From contig OZ244040.1 in NCBI GenBank assembly GCA_965215035.1, positions 3,844,001-3,908,000 of the forward strand: a stretch of 64,000 bases of DNA, in the 5' to 3' direction. Of this stretch, positions 19,075 to 28,415 are shown one piece after another; position 1 is the first letter of the stretch; every line of letters begins with the position of its first letter. A model generated the notes under the pieces. The model was not told where the DNA came from. It did not search any database and saw only the letters and a list, made by a program, of their open reading frames with translations. This DNA comes from Azophilus sp965215035 (lineage in GTDB: Bacteria > Pseudomonadota > Gammaproteobacteria > Pseudomonadales > Azotimanducaceae). The translations under genes and the position numbers were made by a program.

Positions 19075-19886
19075 GTCGTTCCCTCTGCTTCTAGTGTCGT
19101 CATCGCTCCCGCATGCCGCACGCCTCCCTCTCGCCAGCGCACCGCGATACCGTTTTGGTAGCGGAGGTCAACGTACTCGACCGCACCAGCGCGGCTGCCG
19201 AGCAAACGGGACCAGGCCACCAAAAAGCGCTGCATCCGCTCGCGCAGGCGGTCCGCGCCCAGCATCACCGTCAGGCTGCCCGGGTCGCTCGCCCAGGAGG
19301 GGATGTCCCCGGCACCCTCCCCGGCACCGGGCGCGTTTTGGGTTTCCGCCGGCGTCGGTGCCGGCGCGGAGACGGCGAGCCGCCATTCACCGAGCTCGTT
19401 CTCGACAACCTGGTCGATCACCAGCCCCGCTTCCCGGGCCATGCCCTGCAGGTAGCGGTAGAGCTCCATCGCCTGCCTGGGGCTCGACAGCGCACAGTCG
19501 AATACCGGTACGTCGAGCGGACCATTGGGCGTACTCAGAATCTCCCCCGCGGGTGTCAGGTAGCCGGCGTCCGCCCAGCGCGCCACCACCGACCGGCGGG
19601 CGACCCGAACCACGATGGTGTCGGGCCAGACCTTGCGCACGCTAACCGCTCCCGGCCATGAGAGTTCCAGCACGCGCTCGCGCAGCCTAGCCACATCCAT
19701 GCTCAGCAGCCGGCGCTGTAGCACCTGCCCAATGCGGCGCCGTATCTGGGCCGCCTCGGCCTCGCTGAGCTGGCCCTCCACCTTGACGACCCGAACTTGC
19801 CGATCAACCGCCAGCCAACCACAGACGCCGAGCGCAAGCAGGGAGACGAGGGCGATGCCCGCGAGGAGTTTATGCATCACCCGCAC
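19071..19886 (-). CDS. ftsQ: Cell division protein FtsQ
   Basis: FtsQ is a bitopic inner-membrane protein linking the cytoplasmic ring to septal wall synthesis through FtsB and FtsL. Visible parts are a short cytoplasmic N-terminus, one membrane segment (LLAGIALVSLLALGVCGWLA), a POTRA domain opening VRVVKVEGQLSEAEAAQIRR, and a beta domain with SWPGAVSVRKVWPDTIVVRV. The beta domain carries a proline/alanine-rich insert around PAPTPAETQNAPGAGEG. GTG 19886 is listed; GTG 19880 and ATG 19877 are also in frame and equally weakly supported by ribosome binding sites. It overlaps the murC stop. In most relatives ddlB, sometimes with murB, lies between murC and ftsQ; both are absent here. Confidence 0.95.
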   Translation of the reverse strand: MRVMHKLLAGIALVSLLALGVCGWLAVDRQVRVVKVEGQLSEAEAAQIRRRIGQVLQRRLLSMDVARLRERVLELSWPGAVSVRKVWPDTIVVRVARRSVVARWADAGYLTPAGEILSTPNGPLDVPVFDCALSSPRQAMELYRYLQGMAREAGLVIDQVVENELGEWRLAVSAPAPTPAETQNAPGAGEGAGDIPSWASDPGSLTVMLGADRLRERMQRFLVAWSRLLGSRAGAVEYVDLRYQNGIAVRWREGGVRHAGAMTTLEAEGTT

Positions 19887-21300
19887 CCCGCAATCGATTG
19901 GACACCTGGCTGATGTTGCCCGCCCCCTGCGTCAGTACCACATCGCCGTCCCGCACGATTTGCGCGAGCTGTTCCAGCGCGGCAAGGGGGTTCTCGGCGA
20001 ACACCGGCATCGCCCCGCCCCGCCGCCCAATGCCACAACGGAGCGCCTTGCCATCGGCACCCGCAATGGGGGCCTCGCCCGCTGAATACACATCAAGCAA
20101 CACCAGCCGGTCGACTTCCGAGAGGACATCGACGAATTCCGCGTACAGGTCCCTGGTGCGGCTGAACCGGTGCGGCTGATAGGTCATCACCAGCCTACGG
20201 TCCGGCCAGACGCGGCGCACCGTTTCCAGCACGGCCCGAATTTCGGTGGGGTGGTGGCCGTAGTCGTCCACGAGGGTGACCCGGGCACCACCAACCGCTA
20301 CCGGCTCGAACACCTGGAAGCGGCGGCCCACACCGGCGAAACCGCCAAGGCCACCGAGTATGGCGGCATCTGGAATGCCCTCTTCCGTGGCCACGGCGAG
20401 CGCGGCCAAGGCGTTCAAAACATTGTGTTTGCCCGGCATGGCCAGTTCCACGTCGAGTGGCGCCACGCCGCCGGGCCGGTGTGCGCGGAAGCGCCAACGG
20501 CGGCCGCTGGCCTGGACGTTCGTGGCGCGGTAGTCCGCGTCCTCCGCAAACCCGTAGGTGAACATGGGCCTAGACAACTCCGGCAGCAGGCCGCGCAGCA
20601 CCGGGTCGTCGGCACACAGAATGGCGCTACCGTAGAACGGCAGGCGGTGCACGAATTCGACGAAGGTCGACTTCAGCCGAGCGAAATCGTGGCTATAGGT
20701 CGCCATGTGGTCGCGGTCGATATTGGTCACCACGGCCACCATCGGTTGCAGGTAGAGGAAGGAGGCATCGGACTCGTCGGCTTCGACAATGATCGTGCGG
20801 CTGCCGCCGAGCTGGGCGTGGGCACCGGCGCTCTCCAGCAATCCACCGATGACGAAGGTCGGATCTAGGCCCGCGGCCTGGTAGATCGCGACCAGCAGGC
20901 TGGTCGTGGTGGTCTTGCCGTGGGTGCCGGCAATCGCTATGCCATGCCGGTAGCGCAGCAGCTCGCCCAGCATTTCGGCGCGCGCCACCACCGGAATGTG
21001 TTGCTCGTGGGCGGCGACGAGTTCCGGGTTGTCCGCACCCACCGCGCTGGAGACCACCACCACATCGGCGTCGCCGACCTGCTGCCGGGCATGGCCTAGG
21101 TGGACGGTCGCACCTAAGGACTCCAAGCGGACAGTGGCCGCCGAGCGAACCAGATCCGAGCCGGAGACCCGATAACCCTGGTTGAGCAATACTTCCGCAA
21201 TGCCGGACATGCCGGCACCGCCGATGCCCAGGAAGTGGATGCGCTGCACGCGGCCCATCTCTGGAACCCGGTAGGCGTCGAGTTGGTTGGTGCCGCTCAT
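19870..21300 (-). CDS. murC: UDP-N-acetylmuramate-L-alanine ligase
   Basis: MurC adds the first amino acid, L-alanine, to UDP-MurNAc in the cytoplasm. The 476-residue protein shows the nucleotide-sugar motif IHFLGIGGAGMSGIAEVL, the ATP-binding AGTHGKTTTTSLLVAI, EADESDASFL and DDYGHHPTEI. The ATG at 21300 overlaps the ftsW stop by four bases (ATGA). In Pseudomonas and E. coli murG separates ftsW and murC, but it is missing here. The substrate requires MurA and MurB, neither encoded in the window. The end of the gene overlaps the ftsQ start region. Confidence 0.98.
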   Translation of the reverse strand: MSGTNQLDAYRVPEMGRVQRIHFLGIGGAGMSGIAEVLLNQGYRVSGSDLVRSAATVRLESLGATVHLGHARQQVGDADVVVVSSAVGADNPELVAAHEQHIPVVARAEMLGELLRYRHGIAIAGTHGKTTTTSLLVAIYQAAGLDPTFVIGGLLESAGAHAQLGGSRTIIVEADESDASFLYLQPMVAVVTNIDRDHMATYSHDFARLKSTFVEFVHRLPFYGSAILCADDPVLRGLLPELSRPMFTYGFAEDADYRATNVQASGRRWRFRAHRPGGVAPLDVELAMPGKHNVLNALAALAVATEEGIPDAAILGGLGGFAGVGRRFQVFEPVAVGGARVTLVDDYGHHPTEIRAVLETVRRVWPDRRLVMTYQPHRFSRTRDLYAEFVDVLSEVDRLVLLDVYSAGEAPIAGADGKALRCGIGRRGGAMPVFAENPLAALEQLAQIVRDGDVVLTQGAGNISQVSNRLRGAGDA

Positions 21301-22409
21301 GCCCTGCCCGCCTCGAGCTTCGCCCGGCATACCAGCCCGATAAGGACGCAGCTAACGATCAGGCTGTTGCCGCCGTAGCTGACAAAGGGCAGGGTCAGCC
21401 CCTTGGTTGGCAGCATACCGCTGGTCACGCCGAGGTTGATCAGCGCCTGCATGCCGATCAGGAAGCCGACGCCATAGCAAACATAGCCACCGAACTTCTC
21501 CCCCCGCTCCAGCAAGCCGCGCCCGATGGCGAGGCTCCGTTGCACGAGCACCGCCAACAGCACCATCAGCACCAGGGCACCGAGCAGCCCCAATTCCTCG
21601 GCAACCACCGCGAAGATGAAGTCGTTGTGCGCCTCGGGCAGGTAGAAGAGCTTCTGAATGCCCGCGCCCAGACCCAGACCGAACAACTCGCCGCGGCCGA
21701 TGGCGATGAGCGCCTGGACCAATTGATAGCCGCTGCCGAATGCCGTTTCCCAGGGGTTGGTGAACGCGGTCAGCCGCTGCAGCCGGTAGGGCGCGGCAAC
21801 GGCGAGCAGGGCGAACGCCAGTGCGGCGAGGATCACTAAGGGAACGAGATAGCGCAAACGCATGCCCGCCAAAAACAGGAGCGCAACCGCGGTGGAACCC
21901 AACAGGACGAGAGACCCCATATCCGGTTCGGCCTCTAGCAGCGCCAGTATCGGGGCGAGGACGAACAGGGGGCCGAACAGCGTGCGCGCATGGTCCCGCA
22001 GCCGGTCGTCGTAGCGCGCCAGGAAGCCGGCCAGATAAATCAGCAGGAAGAAGCGGGCGGCCTCGGATGGCTGGAAAGTGCCCACGCCCAGATCGATCCA
22101 GCGTTTGGCGCCATTGACTTCCTGCCCTAGTCCCGGGACAAACACCAAGGCGCAGAGCACCAACGCGACGATCCAGGCCAACTGCCGGCATCGGCGCCAA
22201 AAGGAGAGCGGGATGGCCAGCACGACCAGGAAGGCGACCAGGGCAATTCCCAGGTAGACACTGTGCCGGGTGAAGTAATCCTGTGCCATGGCTACGGATG
22301 CGGAGGCCACCATCACGAACCCGAACCCGAGCACCAGCAGCCAACTGAACACCAGCGGCCGGTCAATGGCCACCGCGGCGGCCGGCCGCTTGTTCACGCC
22401 CTTGCTCAT
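21297..22409 (-). CDS. ftsW: Septal peptidoglycan glycosyltransferase FtsW
   Basis: FtsW is a SEDS-family membrane glycosyltransferase that polymerises lipid II at the septum together with FtsI. The 370-residue protein has about ten hydrophobic segments. SEDS signatures are NGAKRWIDLG, FQPSEAARFF, the catalytic-loop region EAEPDMGS and PTKGLTLPFVSYGGNSL near the C-terminus. ATG 22409 is used because it overlaps the murD stop (ATGA) and gives the family length; a longer in-frame extension is Arg/Gly-rich junk. It also overlaps murC directly by ATGA, so the junction where murG should be is seamless. Confidence 0.97.
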   Translation of the reverse strand: MSKGVNKRPAAAVAIDRPLVFSWLLVLGFGFVMVASASVAMAQDYFTRHSVYLGIALVAFLVVLAIPLSFWRRCRQLAWIVALVLCALVFVPGLGQEVNGAKRWIDLGVGTFQPSEAARFFLLIYLAGFLARYDDRLRDHARTLFGPLFVLAPILALLEAEPDMGSLVLLGSTAVALLFLAGMRLRYLVPLVILAALAFALLAVAAPYRLQRLTAFTNPWETAFGSGYQLVQALIAIGRGELFGLGLGAGIQKLFYLPEAHNDFIFAVVAEELGLLGALVLMVLLAVLVQRSLAIGRGLLERGEKFGGYVCYGVGFLIGMQALINLGVTSGMLPTKGLTLPFVSYGGNSLIVSCVLIGLVCRAKLEAGRA

Positions 22410-23731
22410 GGCCCCAGCTCCGCCACCGCGGCGCGAAAGGCCGCGCCCCGCGCCGCAAAGTCCTGGAACATGTCGAAGCTCGCGCAGGCCGGGGAGAACA
22501 ATACCGTATCGCCGGGCACCGCAACGGCGGCGGCCCGTTGCACCGCCTCGCCTAGATCCAACGCCCGGGAAACGGGAACGCGGCCACGCACCGCCCGGCA
22601 AATCGCCGGACCGTCGCTGCCCAGCACGACCAGATGCCGCACATGTCGGGCGATGGCGCCGCCGAGTTCGGTGAAATCGGCCTGTTTGCCGTCTCCCCCG
22701 GCAATCAGCACGATCGAGCCACCGGTATCGGCGAGCCCCGACAAGGCCGCCAGGGTGGCACCCACATTGGTCGCCTTGGAGTCGTTGATATAGGTCACCC
22801 CGCCGATCGAAGCCAGGGTTTCACAACGGTGGGGCAGCCCGGAAAACCCGGCGATGGCGGCTTCCACATCTTCCCCGTCGCCAGCAAAGTCGCCGCCATG
22901 CACCATGGCCAGGGCCGCGAGCAGGTTCTGTTCGTTGTGGCCGCCGGCAATGGGCAGCCGCCGCGCATCGACAATGGCCCGGTCACCGCAGGCCAGCACC
23001 CGCCTTCCGTCCCGGGTTCGAATACCCCAATGGCCCGGCGGCGGCTCGTCGCGGCCAAAGGTAACCAGCTCGTCCGGTGTTGTGGACACCGGGTGGGTCA
23101 GCGCGTCCTGGCGATTCGCCACAGCGCGCCTCGCGCCCCTGTAGATGCGCCGTTTGATGGCGGCATAGCAACTCATGCTGCCGTGCCGGTCGAGGTGGTC
23201 GCCGCTCAGATTAAGGACGGTCGCGGCGCGACACCGGGCGGCCCCCAAGCGCTCCAGTTGAAAGCTCGACAGCTCCAGCACATAGCAATCCCGGTCCGGC
23301 CCGATCAAGTCCAATGCCGCCCGGCCCAGGTTGCCCCCGACGCCGGGCCGCCGGCCCTGTGCGTCGAGCAGGTGCCCGACCAGCGCGGTCACCGTGCTCT
23401 TGCCGTTGGTGCCGGTGACCGCGAACACCGGTTCGCGCACCTGCGCGAAGAACAGGTCGATGTCGCTCAATACCGGCAAACCGCTCTGTAGAACCCGCCG
23501 GCCCAGCGGGCTCGCCGGGGCTATGCCGGGGCTCAGAACGGCGCGGTCGATACCGGCCGGGTCGAACTTTTCCGCGCCGAGACGATAGTCCACCCCCGGG
23601 TACGCCGCCCTGGCTTCCGCGAGCGCTGGCGGTCGGGGCCGGGTATCGACCACCACCAGCTCGTCGCGGCCCGCTAGGTGGCGCAGGCAGGACATACCGG
23701 TAACACCCAATCCTATCACCGCCGTTCGCAT
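22406..23731 (-). CDS. murD: UDP-N-acetylmuramoylalanine-D-glutamate ligase
   Basis: MurD adds D-glutamate to UDP-MurNAc-L-Ala. The 441-residue product shows the N-terminal VIGLGVTGMSCLRHL motif, the ATP-binding VTGTNGKSTVTALVGHLL, ELSSFQLE, NLSGDHLDRHGSM and YINDSKATNV in the C-terminal domain. ATG 23731 is selected, as the longer frame has no homology. mraY ends 19 bp before this start and ftsW overlaps its stop. Length and motifs look normal, so the enzyme should be active; its product would be used by the MurE encoded upstream. Confidence 0.98.
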   Translation of the reverse strand: MRTAVIGLGVTGMSCLRHLAGRDELVVVDTRPRPPALAEARAAYPGVDYRLGAEKFDPAGIDRAVLSPGIAPASPLGRRVLQSGLPVLSDIDLFFAQVREPVFAVTGTNGKSTVTALVGHLLDAQGRRPGVGGNLGRAALDLIGPDRDCYVLELSSFQLERLGAARCRAATVLNLSGDHLDRHGSMSCYAAIKRRIYRGARRAVANRQDALTHPVSTTPDELVTFGRDEPPPGHWGIRTRDGRRVLACGDRAIVDARRLPIAGGHNEQNLLAALAMVHGGDFAGDGEDVEAAIAGFSGLPHRCETLASIGGVTYINDSKATNVGATLAALSGLADTGGSIVLIAGGDGKQADFTELGGAIARHVRHLVVLGSDGPAICRAVRGRVPVSRALDLGEAVQRAAAVAVPGDTVLFSPACASFDMFQDFAARGAAFRAAVAELGP

Positions 23732-23750
23732 CGCCCGCCCAGCCCGCCGT

Positions 23751-24833
23751 CTAGCGCAACTTGAGCGTGGACAGGCCAACCAGCACCAACACCAGCGTTA
23801 GGATCCAGAAGCGGACAATAACGCGGGGTTCCGGCCAGCCCTTCAGCTCGAAGTGGTGGTGCAAGGGTGCCATGCGAAAGATACGCCGCCCGGTGAGCCG
23901 GTATGAGGCTACCTGCAGAATCACCGAGACGGTCTCCAGCACGAATAGCCCACCCATGATGAAGAGTACGATTTCGTGGCGCACGACAATGGCGATCACA
24001 GCCAGCGCCGCCCCGAGCGCCAGGGCGCCCACATCGCCCATAAAAACCTGTGCGGGGTAGGTGTTGAACCACAGAAACCCCAGCCCGGCACCGATGATCG
24101 CCCCGCAAAACACCGCCACCTCGCCAGCCAGCGGGATGTGGGGAATCTGCAGGTAGCGGGCGAACTCGACATGGCCCGCAAGGTAGGCAATCAGCGCTAG
24201 GGCGGCGCTCACCATGACGGTTGGCAGAATGGCCAGCCCGTCGAGGCCGTCGGTGAGGTTGACGGCATTGCTCATCCCCACGATCACGAAGTAGGCCAAC
24301 GCCACGTAGCCCAGGCCAAGGGGCAGGGCAACGGTCTTGAAGAAGGGCACGATGAGCTCGGTTTCGGCGGGCAGTTCCGCGCTCCAGTACAGAAACACCG
24401 CGGCCGCCATGCCGAACGCGGATTGCCATGCGAACTTCCAGCCCGCCGTCAAGCCCTGGGCGCTCTTGCGGGTCAGCTTGAGGTAGTCGTCCAACCAGCC
24501 GACGCCGCCGAACGCCATGGTCACCAACAGGGCGGTCCAAACGTAGCGATTGCCGAGTTCGCCCCACAGCAGCGTCGTCGCGCAGATGACGATAATGATC
24601 AGGGCACCGCCCATGGTGGGTGTGCCCGCCTTGGCCAGGTGGCTCGCCGGGCCGTCCTCGCGCACCGTTTGCCCCACCTGATAGTCGCCGAGTCGCTTGA
24701 TGACAAAGGGACCGATCAGCAGCGACATCGCCAGGGCGGTCATCACGCTGACCATAATGCGGAACGTTAGGTACTGGAAAACGGCGAACCCGCTGATGAA
24801 TCCCGCCAGGTACTCGGTTAACCACAACAGCAT
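23751..24833 (-). CDS. mraY: Phospho-N-acetylmuramoyl-pentapeptide transferase
   Basis: MraY transfers phospho-MurNAc-pentapeptide to undecaprenyl phosphate, making lipid I in the inner membrane. The 360-residue protein has about ten membrane helices. The signatures are GTPTMGG, WLDDYLKL, NLTDGLDGLA and the HHHFELKGWPE motif near the end; these carry the Mg2+- and substrate-binding Asp and His residues. Its start codon shares one base with the stop of murE (TGATG). In standard clusters murF lies between murE and mraY, and its absence here leaves the pentapeptide substrate without a local source. Confidence 0.98.
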   Translation of the reverse strand: MLLWLTEYLAGFISGFAVFQYLTFRIMVSVMTALAMSLLIGPFVIKRLGDYQVGQTVREDGPASHLAKAGTPTMGGALIIIVICATTLLWGELGNRYVWTALLVTMAFGGVGWLDDYLKLTRKSAQGLTAGWKFAWQSAFGMAAAVFLYWSAELPAETELIVPFFKTVALPLGLGYVALAYFVIVGMSNAVNLTDGLDGLAILPTVMVSAALALIAYLAGHVEFARYLQIPHIPLAGEVAVFCGAIIGAGLGFLWFNTYPAQVFMGDVGALALGAALAVIAIVVRHEIVLFIMGGLFVLETVSVILQVASYRLTGRRIFRMAPLHHHFELKGWPEPRVIVRFWILTLVLVLVGLSTLKLR

Positions 24834-26278
24834 CAGGACGCCCCCCCAAGGGCAAGGCGTACCGCCTCGCGGTCGCTGAAGGGCTTGCGGCAGCCCTGGA
24901 TTTCCTGGCGGGTTTCATGGCCCTTGCCGAGCACCGCGACCAGATCCTGGGGCCCGGCTGCATTTATGGCCCCGGCGATGGCGGCAGCGCGGTCCACTTC
25001 CTCGCGGACATCGTCCGTGTCCCGCAGGCCAGCGCGCATCTGGCGAACGATTGCCCCGGGGTCTTCCCAGCGCGGGTTGTCGCTGGTCAGCCACAGGGCA
25101 TCCGCCGCCGCGGCCGCGGCTTGCGCCATCAGCGGCCGCTTGCCCGCATCCCGGTCGCCGCCGCAGCCGATTACACAGATGAGCCGGCCCGGACAGTGCC
25201 GGGCGAGCGCCCCTAGGGCGTTGGCCACCGCGTCGGGCGTGTGCGCGTAGTCCACAACCACCGTGGGCAACCCCGGCTGCCGGAAAAACTCCATACGGCC
25301 CGGCACCCCGGCTAGGGTCCGCGCCTGTTCCACCAACGCGGTGAACGACAGGCCGCTGGCGGCAAGCACGGCGATGGCGGCGGCGACATTGGCGAGCGCG
25401 AATTCGCCAAATGCGGGCAACTCGATGCGCGCCCGGCCCCAAGGGCTGGAAAGCCTGGCCCGCAACCCGGCCGGATGAAATTCCACATCACCCCAGGAGA
25501 GGTCGGCCGCGCCCCGGCCCAGGGTAATCACCTCGGGCCCGCTCAGGCATCCAGCCAACTCGCGGCCAAAGGCGTCGTCGATATTGATCACCGCCAGGCG
25601 CACACTGGGGAACTCGAACAATCGCCGCTTCGCCATCCCGTATGCCGCGAAATCCGCGTGGTAGTCGAGATGGTCGCGGGTAAGGTTGGAAAATACGGCG
25701 TATTCGAAATCCACAGCGTCGACGCGGCCCTGGGCCAGCGCATGGGAACTGGCCTCAAGGCAGGCCCAGCCGCACCCCCGGTCGCGCAGCCGGGCGAGCC
25801 GCTTCTGCGTGGTGATGGCGTCCGCAGTGGTTAGGGCGGCGGGCCTCAGGTCATCGAGCTCGCCCCAGCCTAGGGTACCGAGATAGCCCGTGCGCCGACC
25901 CAGCCTACCGGCCAGGGCGGCCACATGATGCGCAATGGAGGTCTTGCCGTTGGTGCCGGTCACGCCAACGCACCTGAGCTTGCGGCTGGGATACCCATAA
26001 AACCGCGCGGCGAGCGCTCCCCGCCGTGCGCACAGGCCGGCGACTTCCACAACCGGGACACCCAGATGCGGAATACCGCGCTCGGCCAGAACGCAAACCG
26101 CGCCACGTTGCACCGCCTGCGCCGCATACGCATGACCGTCCACCCCAGCCCCCCGCACGGCAACGAACCCTTCGCCCGGTTCGATGCTCCGGGAATCCTC
26201 CGCCAATCCAGCAAGCTCGATAGCCGGCAGACCCGGCTCGCCGAGCAACTCCGCCACCGTCATCCGCGGGGGGCTCAT
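24833..26278 (-). CDS. murE: UDP-MurNAc-tripeptide synthetase (meso-diaminopimelate type)
   Basis: MurE adds the third peptide residue to UDP-MurNAc-L-Ala-D-Glu. The 481-residue protein has the ATP-binding VTGTNGKTSIAHHVAALAG, EASSHALAQGRVD and VVDYAHTPDAV motifs. The DNPR motif in LTSDNPRWEDP marks enzymes that use meso-diaminopimelate, so this cell should have Gram-negative-type wall chemistry. The ATG overlaps the ftsI stop (ATGA). Downstream, mraY overlaps its stop by one base, so there is no room for murF. No fusion of MurE with MurF is seen: the protein ends normally after the C-terminal ligase domain. Confidence 0.98.
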   Translation of the reverse strand: MSPPRMTVAELLGEPGLPAIELAGLAEDSRSIEPGEGFVAVRGAGVDGHAYAAQAVQRGAVCVLAERGIPHLGVPVVEVAGLCARRGALAARFYGYPSRKLRCVGVTGTNGKTSIAHHVAALAGRLGRRTGYLGTLGWGELDDLRPAALTTADAITTQKRLARLRDRGCGWACLEASSHALAQGRVDAVDFEYAVFSNLTRDHLDYHADFAAYGMAKRRLFEFPSVRLAVINIDDAFGRELAGCLSGPEVITLGRGAADLSWGDVEFHPAGLRARLSSPWGRARIELPAFGEFALANVAAAIAVLAASGLSFTALVEQARTLAGVPGRMEFFRQPGLPTVVVDYAHTPDAVANALGALARHCPGRLICVIGCGGDRDAGKRPLMAQAAAAAADALWLTSDNPRWEDPGAIVRQMRAGLRDTDDVREEVDRAAAIAGAINAAGPQDLVAVLGKGHETRQEIQGCRKPFSDREAVRLALGGAS

Positions 26279-27957
26279 GTGCGGCCCTCCGGCACGAGCG
26301 CCGCAGCTACCTGTTCACCATCCGGCGGGACGCCGATCAACCGCAGGGCTCGCCCAGCGACCCTAGCGAATACCGGGGCGGCGACGGCACCGCCGCCGAT
26401 ACGTGGGCCTTGGGCTTCGTTGACTACCACGACCATGAGAATGCGTGGATCGGTCAAGGGCACCACGCCGACAAAGAGTGCCACATGCCGTTTGTCGGAG
26501 TAGCCGTCCTCCCCTACGACGCGGGTGGTTCCGGTCTTGCCGGCAACCCGGTAGCCCGGCACGCGGGCACCGGGCGCCGTGCCCTCCTGGGAGGCCACGC
26601 CCTCCATCATGCTCAACACGGTGTTGGCCGTACGCGCGTCGAATACGCGATTGCCCGCTGGCGCGCCGTTCAGTTTCAGGGCGGAGACCGGCATGCGCAC
26701 ACCGCCGCTCGCCAAGGTGAGGTAGGCTTGGGCTAGTTGCAGCGGCGAGAGGGTCAACCCGTAGCCAAAAGCCAGGGTGGCCCGCACGACCGGGTGCCGC
26801 AATCCGGCCGAATCGAGGTGTCCCATGGCTTCTCCGGGCAGGCCGGTGCCAACGAAATCCCCCGCCCCCGCCCTGCGCAGCACGTCATGCACGGACTGGG
26901 GCGGCAGCTTCAGCGCCACCTTGGCGAAGCCGACCTGGCTGGACTTGTGCAGCGCCCGGGTTAGGGTTATGCGACCGCGGTTGAGCGGGTCTTCGATGAG
27001 TTTCCCCCGGATCCCAAAGTAGCCGGGCGAGGTATCGATGATCGTATTCGGCCGATAGTCGCCGGATTCCAGGGCCGCGATCACCGTGAACGGCTTGACC
27101 GTGGAGCCCGGCTCGTAGACATCGGTCGCGGCCCGGTTGCGCATGCCCCGCAACCCGGCCTGCAGCGGCGCATTGGGGTTGTAGGACGGTTGGTTGACAA
27201 GCGCCAGTATCTCGCCGGTCTGCACATCCAGGATAACCAGGGAACCCGACTTCGCGCCGTGCCCCGCAACCGCATTCTTGAGTTCCCGGTACGCCGAGTA
27301 TTGCAGCCGCAGGTCGATGCTGAGCACCAGGTCTTCGCCCATGCGCGGCGCCGACTGGAACTCCGGATCGCCAATGACGTTGCCGAGCAGATCCTTCAGC
27401 ACCAGCTTGCTGCCGTGTTCGCCACGCAACGGCTCGTCGAACGACAGTTCAGCGCCCTCGATGCCAAAGCCATCGATGTTGGTGACGCCGACCAGATGGG
27501 CAGCGGCCTCCGCGGCCGGATAGTAGCGCCGATACTCGTCCTGGAAGTGCAGGCCCGCGATGTCAAGAGCCTTGATGCGTTCCACCGTGACCCAGGACAG
27601 CCGCCGCTTGAGATAAACGAACGACTTGCCGCGGTTTGCCTCAATCAGCGCGTCTAGGCCCTGGGCCTCCTTGCCCAAAAGTGGCGCTAGGCGCCGCAGG
27701 TCCGTCTTCGCGATGCGTTTCCTAGATGGGTCCGTCCAGGCGGCAAAGGCGGGTGTGCTCACCGCGAGTGGTTCATGGAACCGGTCGTAGATCACGCCGC
27801 GATAGGCGGGAATGACCTCGGAGCGCAACGAGCGCGCGTCCCCCTCATCCTGGAGAAAATCCTTTTCTAGGAAAGTGAGCCAGACCATGCGGGAAGCGAC
27901 CGCAACCGACCCGGCGGCAAGCAGCGACAACAGCAAATAGTGCCGCCACACCTTCAT
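26275..27957 (-). CDS. ftsI: Septal transpeptidase FtsI (PBP3), with SSQ in place of SSN
   Basis: FtsI crosslinks septal peptidoglycan together with FtsW. The 560-residue class B penicillin-binding protein has an N-terminal membrane anchor (LLLSLLAAGSVAVASRMVWL), a dimerisation domain and a transpeptidase domain. The active serine lies in EPGSTVKPFTV (SxxK) and the KTG motif in VAGKTGTTRVV. The second motif, SSN in E. coli and Pseudomonas, reads SSQ here (HKSSQVGFAK; CAG codon at about 26938 on the minus strand). That is an unusual conservative change at a catalytic-site residue that also contacts beta-lactams. ftsL ends 43 bp upstream and murE overlaps the stop. Confidence 0.97.
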   Translation of the reverse strand: MKVWRHYLLLSLLAAGSVAVASRMVWLTFLEKDFLQDEGDARSLRSEVIPAYRGVIYDRFHEPLAVSTPAFAAWTDPSRKRIAKTDLRRLAPLLGKEAQGLDALIEANRGKSFVYLKRRLSWVTVERIKALDIAGLHFQDEYRRYYPAAEAAAHLVGVTNIDGFGIEGAELSFDEPLRGEHGSKLVLKDLLGNVIGDPEFQSAPRMGEDLVLSIDLRLQYSAYRELKNAVAGHGAKSGSLVILDVQTGEILALVNQPSYNPNAPLQAGLRGMRNRAATDVYEPGSTVKPFTVIAALESGDYRPNTIIDTSPGYFGIRGKLIEDPLNRGRITLTRALHKSSQVGFAKVALKLPPQSVHDVLRRAGAGDFVGTGLPGEAMGHLDSAGLRHPVVRATLAFGYGLTLSPLQLAQAYLTLASGGVRMPVSALKLNGAPAGNRVFDARTANTVLSMMEGVASQEGTAPGARVPGYRVAGKTGTTRVVGEDGYSDKRHVALFVGVVPLTDPRILMVVVVNEAQGPRIGGGAVAAPVFARVAGRALRLIGVPPDGEQVAAALVPEGRT

Positions 27958-28000
27958 AGCACCGATTCCAAGTTCCAGGCCGCCACCGGCATGGAGCTTT

Positions 28001-28339
28001 TCATGGCAGTATGCGCTCCACTTCGTTCGGAAACCGCATGTTCAACTCCACCTCGGCCACGCGTTCCACGTTTTGGTAGGCGGCCAAGGCGCCCCTTTCC
28101 AGCAACAGGCGGCTGTGCTCGGCAAGCAAGTCGTCCTGCCGGTCGCGCACCACCTCGAGCGCGCCATGAATCTCGCGCAGTTGATGGGTGGTAAACACCA
28201 CCTGAATACCCGACGCCACCGCTCCGGCAAGCAGCAGGAGCATCGACCCCAACCGCAGGCGGGGGCCCGGCCCGGCCTTTTTCCGGCCGCGACGGGAACG
28301 GCGCGCGGAGCGCCGAGCGGGTGTTGCGGCGGGGGTCAT
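28001..28339 (-). CDS. ftsL: Cell division protein FtsL
   Basis: FtsL is a small bitopic protein that joins FtsB and FtsQ to activate FtsW/FtsI. The 112-residue product has a very basic cytoplasmic N-terminus, one membrane helix (SMLLLLAGAVASGIQVVF) and a periplasmic leucine-zipper-like coiled coil (LREIHGALEVVRDRQDDLLAEHSRLLLERG). The ending VAEVELNMRFPNEVERILP matches the conserved FtsL tail. ATG 28339 is chosen because longer frames run into rsmH. Identification rests on topology, the tail and its place between rsmH and ftsI, since FtsL proteins diverge strongly. Confidence 0.93.
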   Translation of the reverse strand: MTPAATPARRSARRSRRGRKKAGPGPRLRLGSMLLLLAGAVASGIQVVFTTHQLREIHGALEVVRDRQDDLLAEHSRLLLERGALAAYQNVERVAEVELNMRFPNEVERILP

Positions 28340-28415
28340 AACCCGAACCCCGGCCGGTGCGCCGGTCCGAGCGCCGTGCTCCCCCGCTTGCCGCGTCCGG
28401 GTGAACCAGACACCC

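Noticed and set aside
21290..21310. murG fused to ftsW or murC
   Set aside because: Both neighbours have normal family lengths and ends; no glycosyltransferase GT28 motifs are seen.
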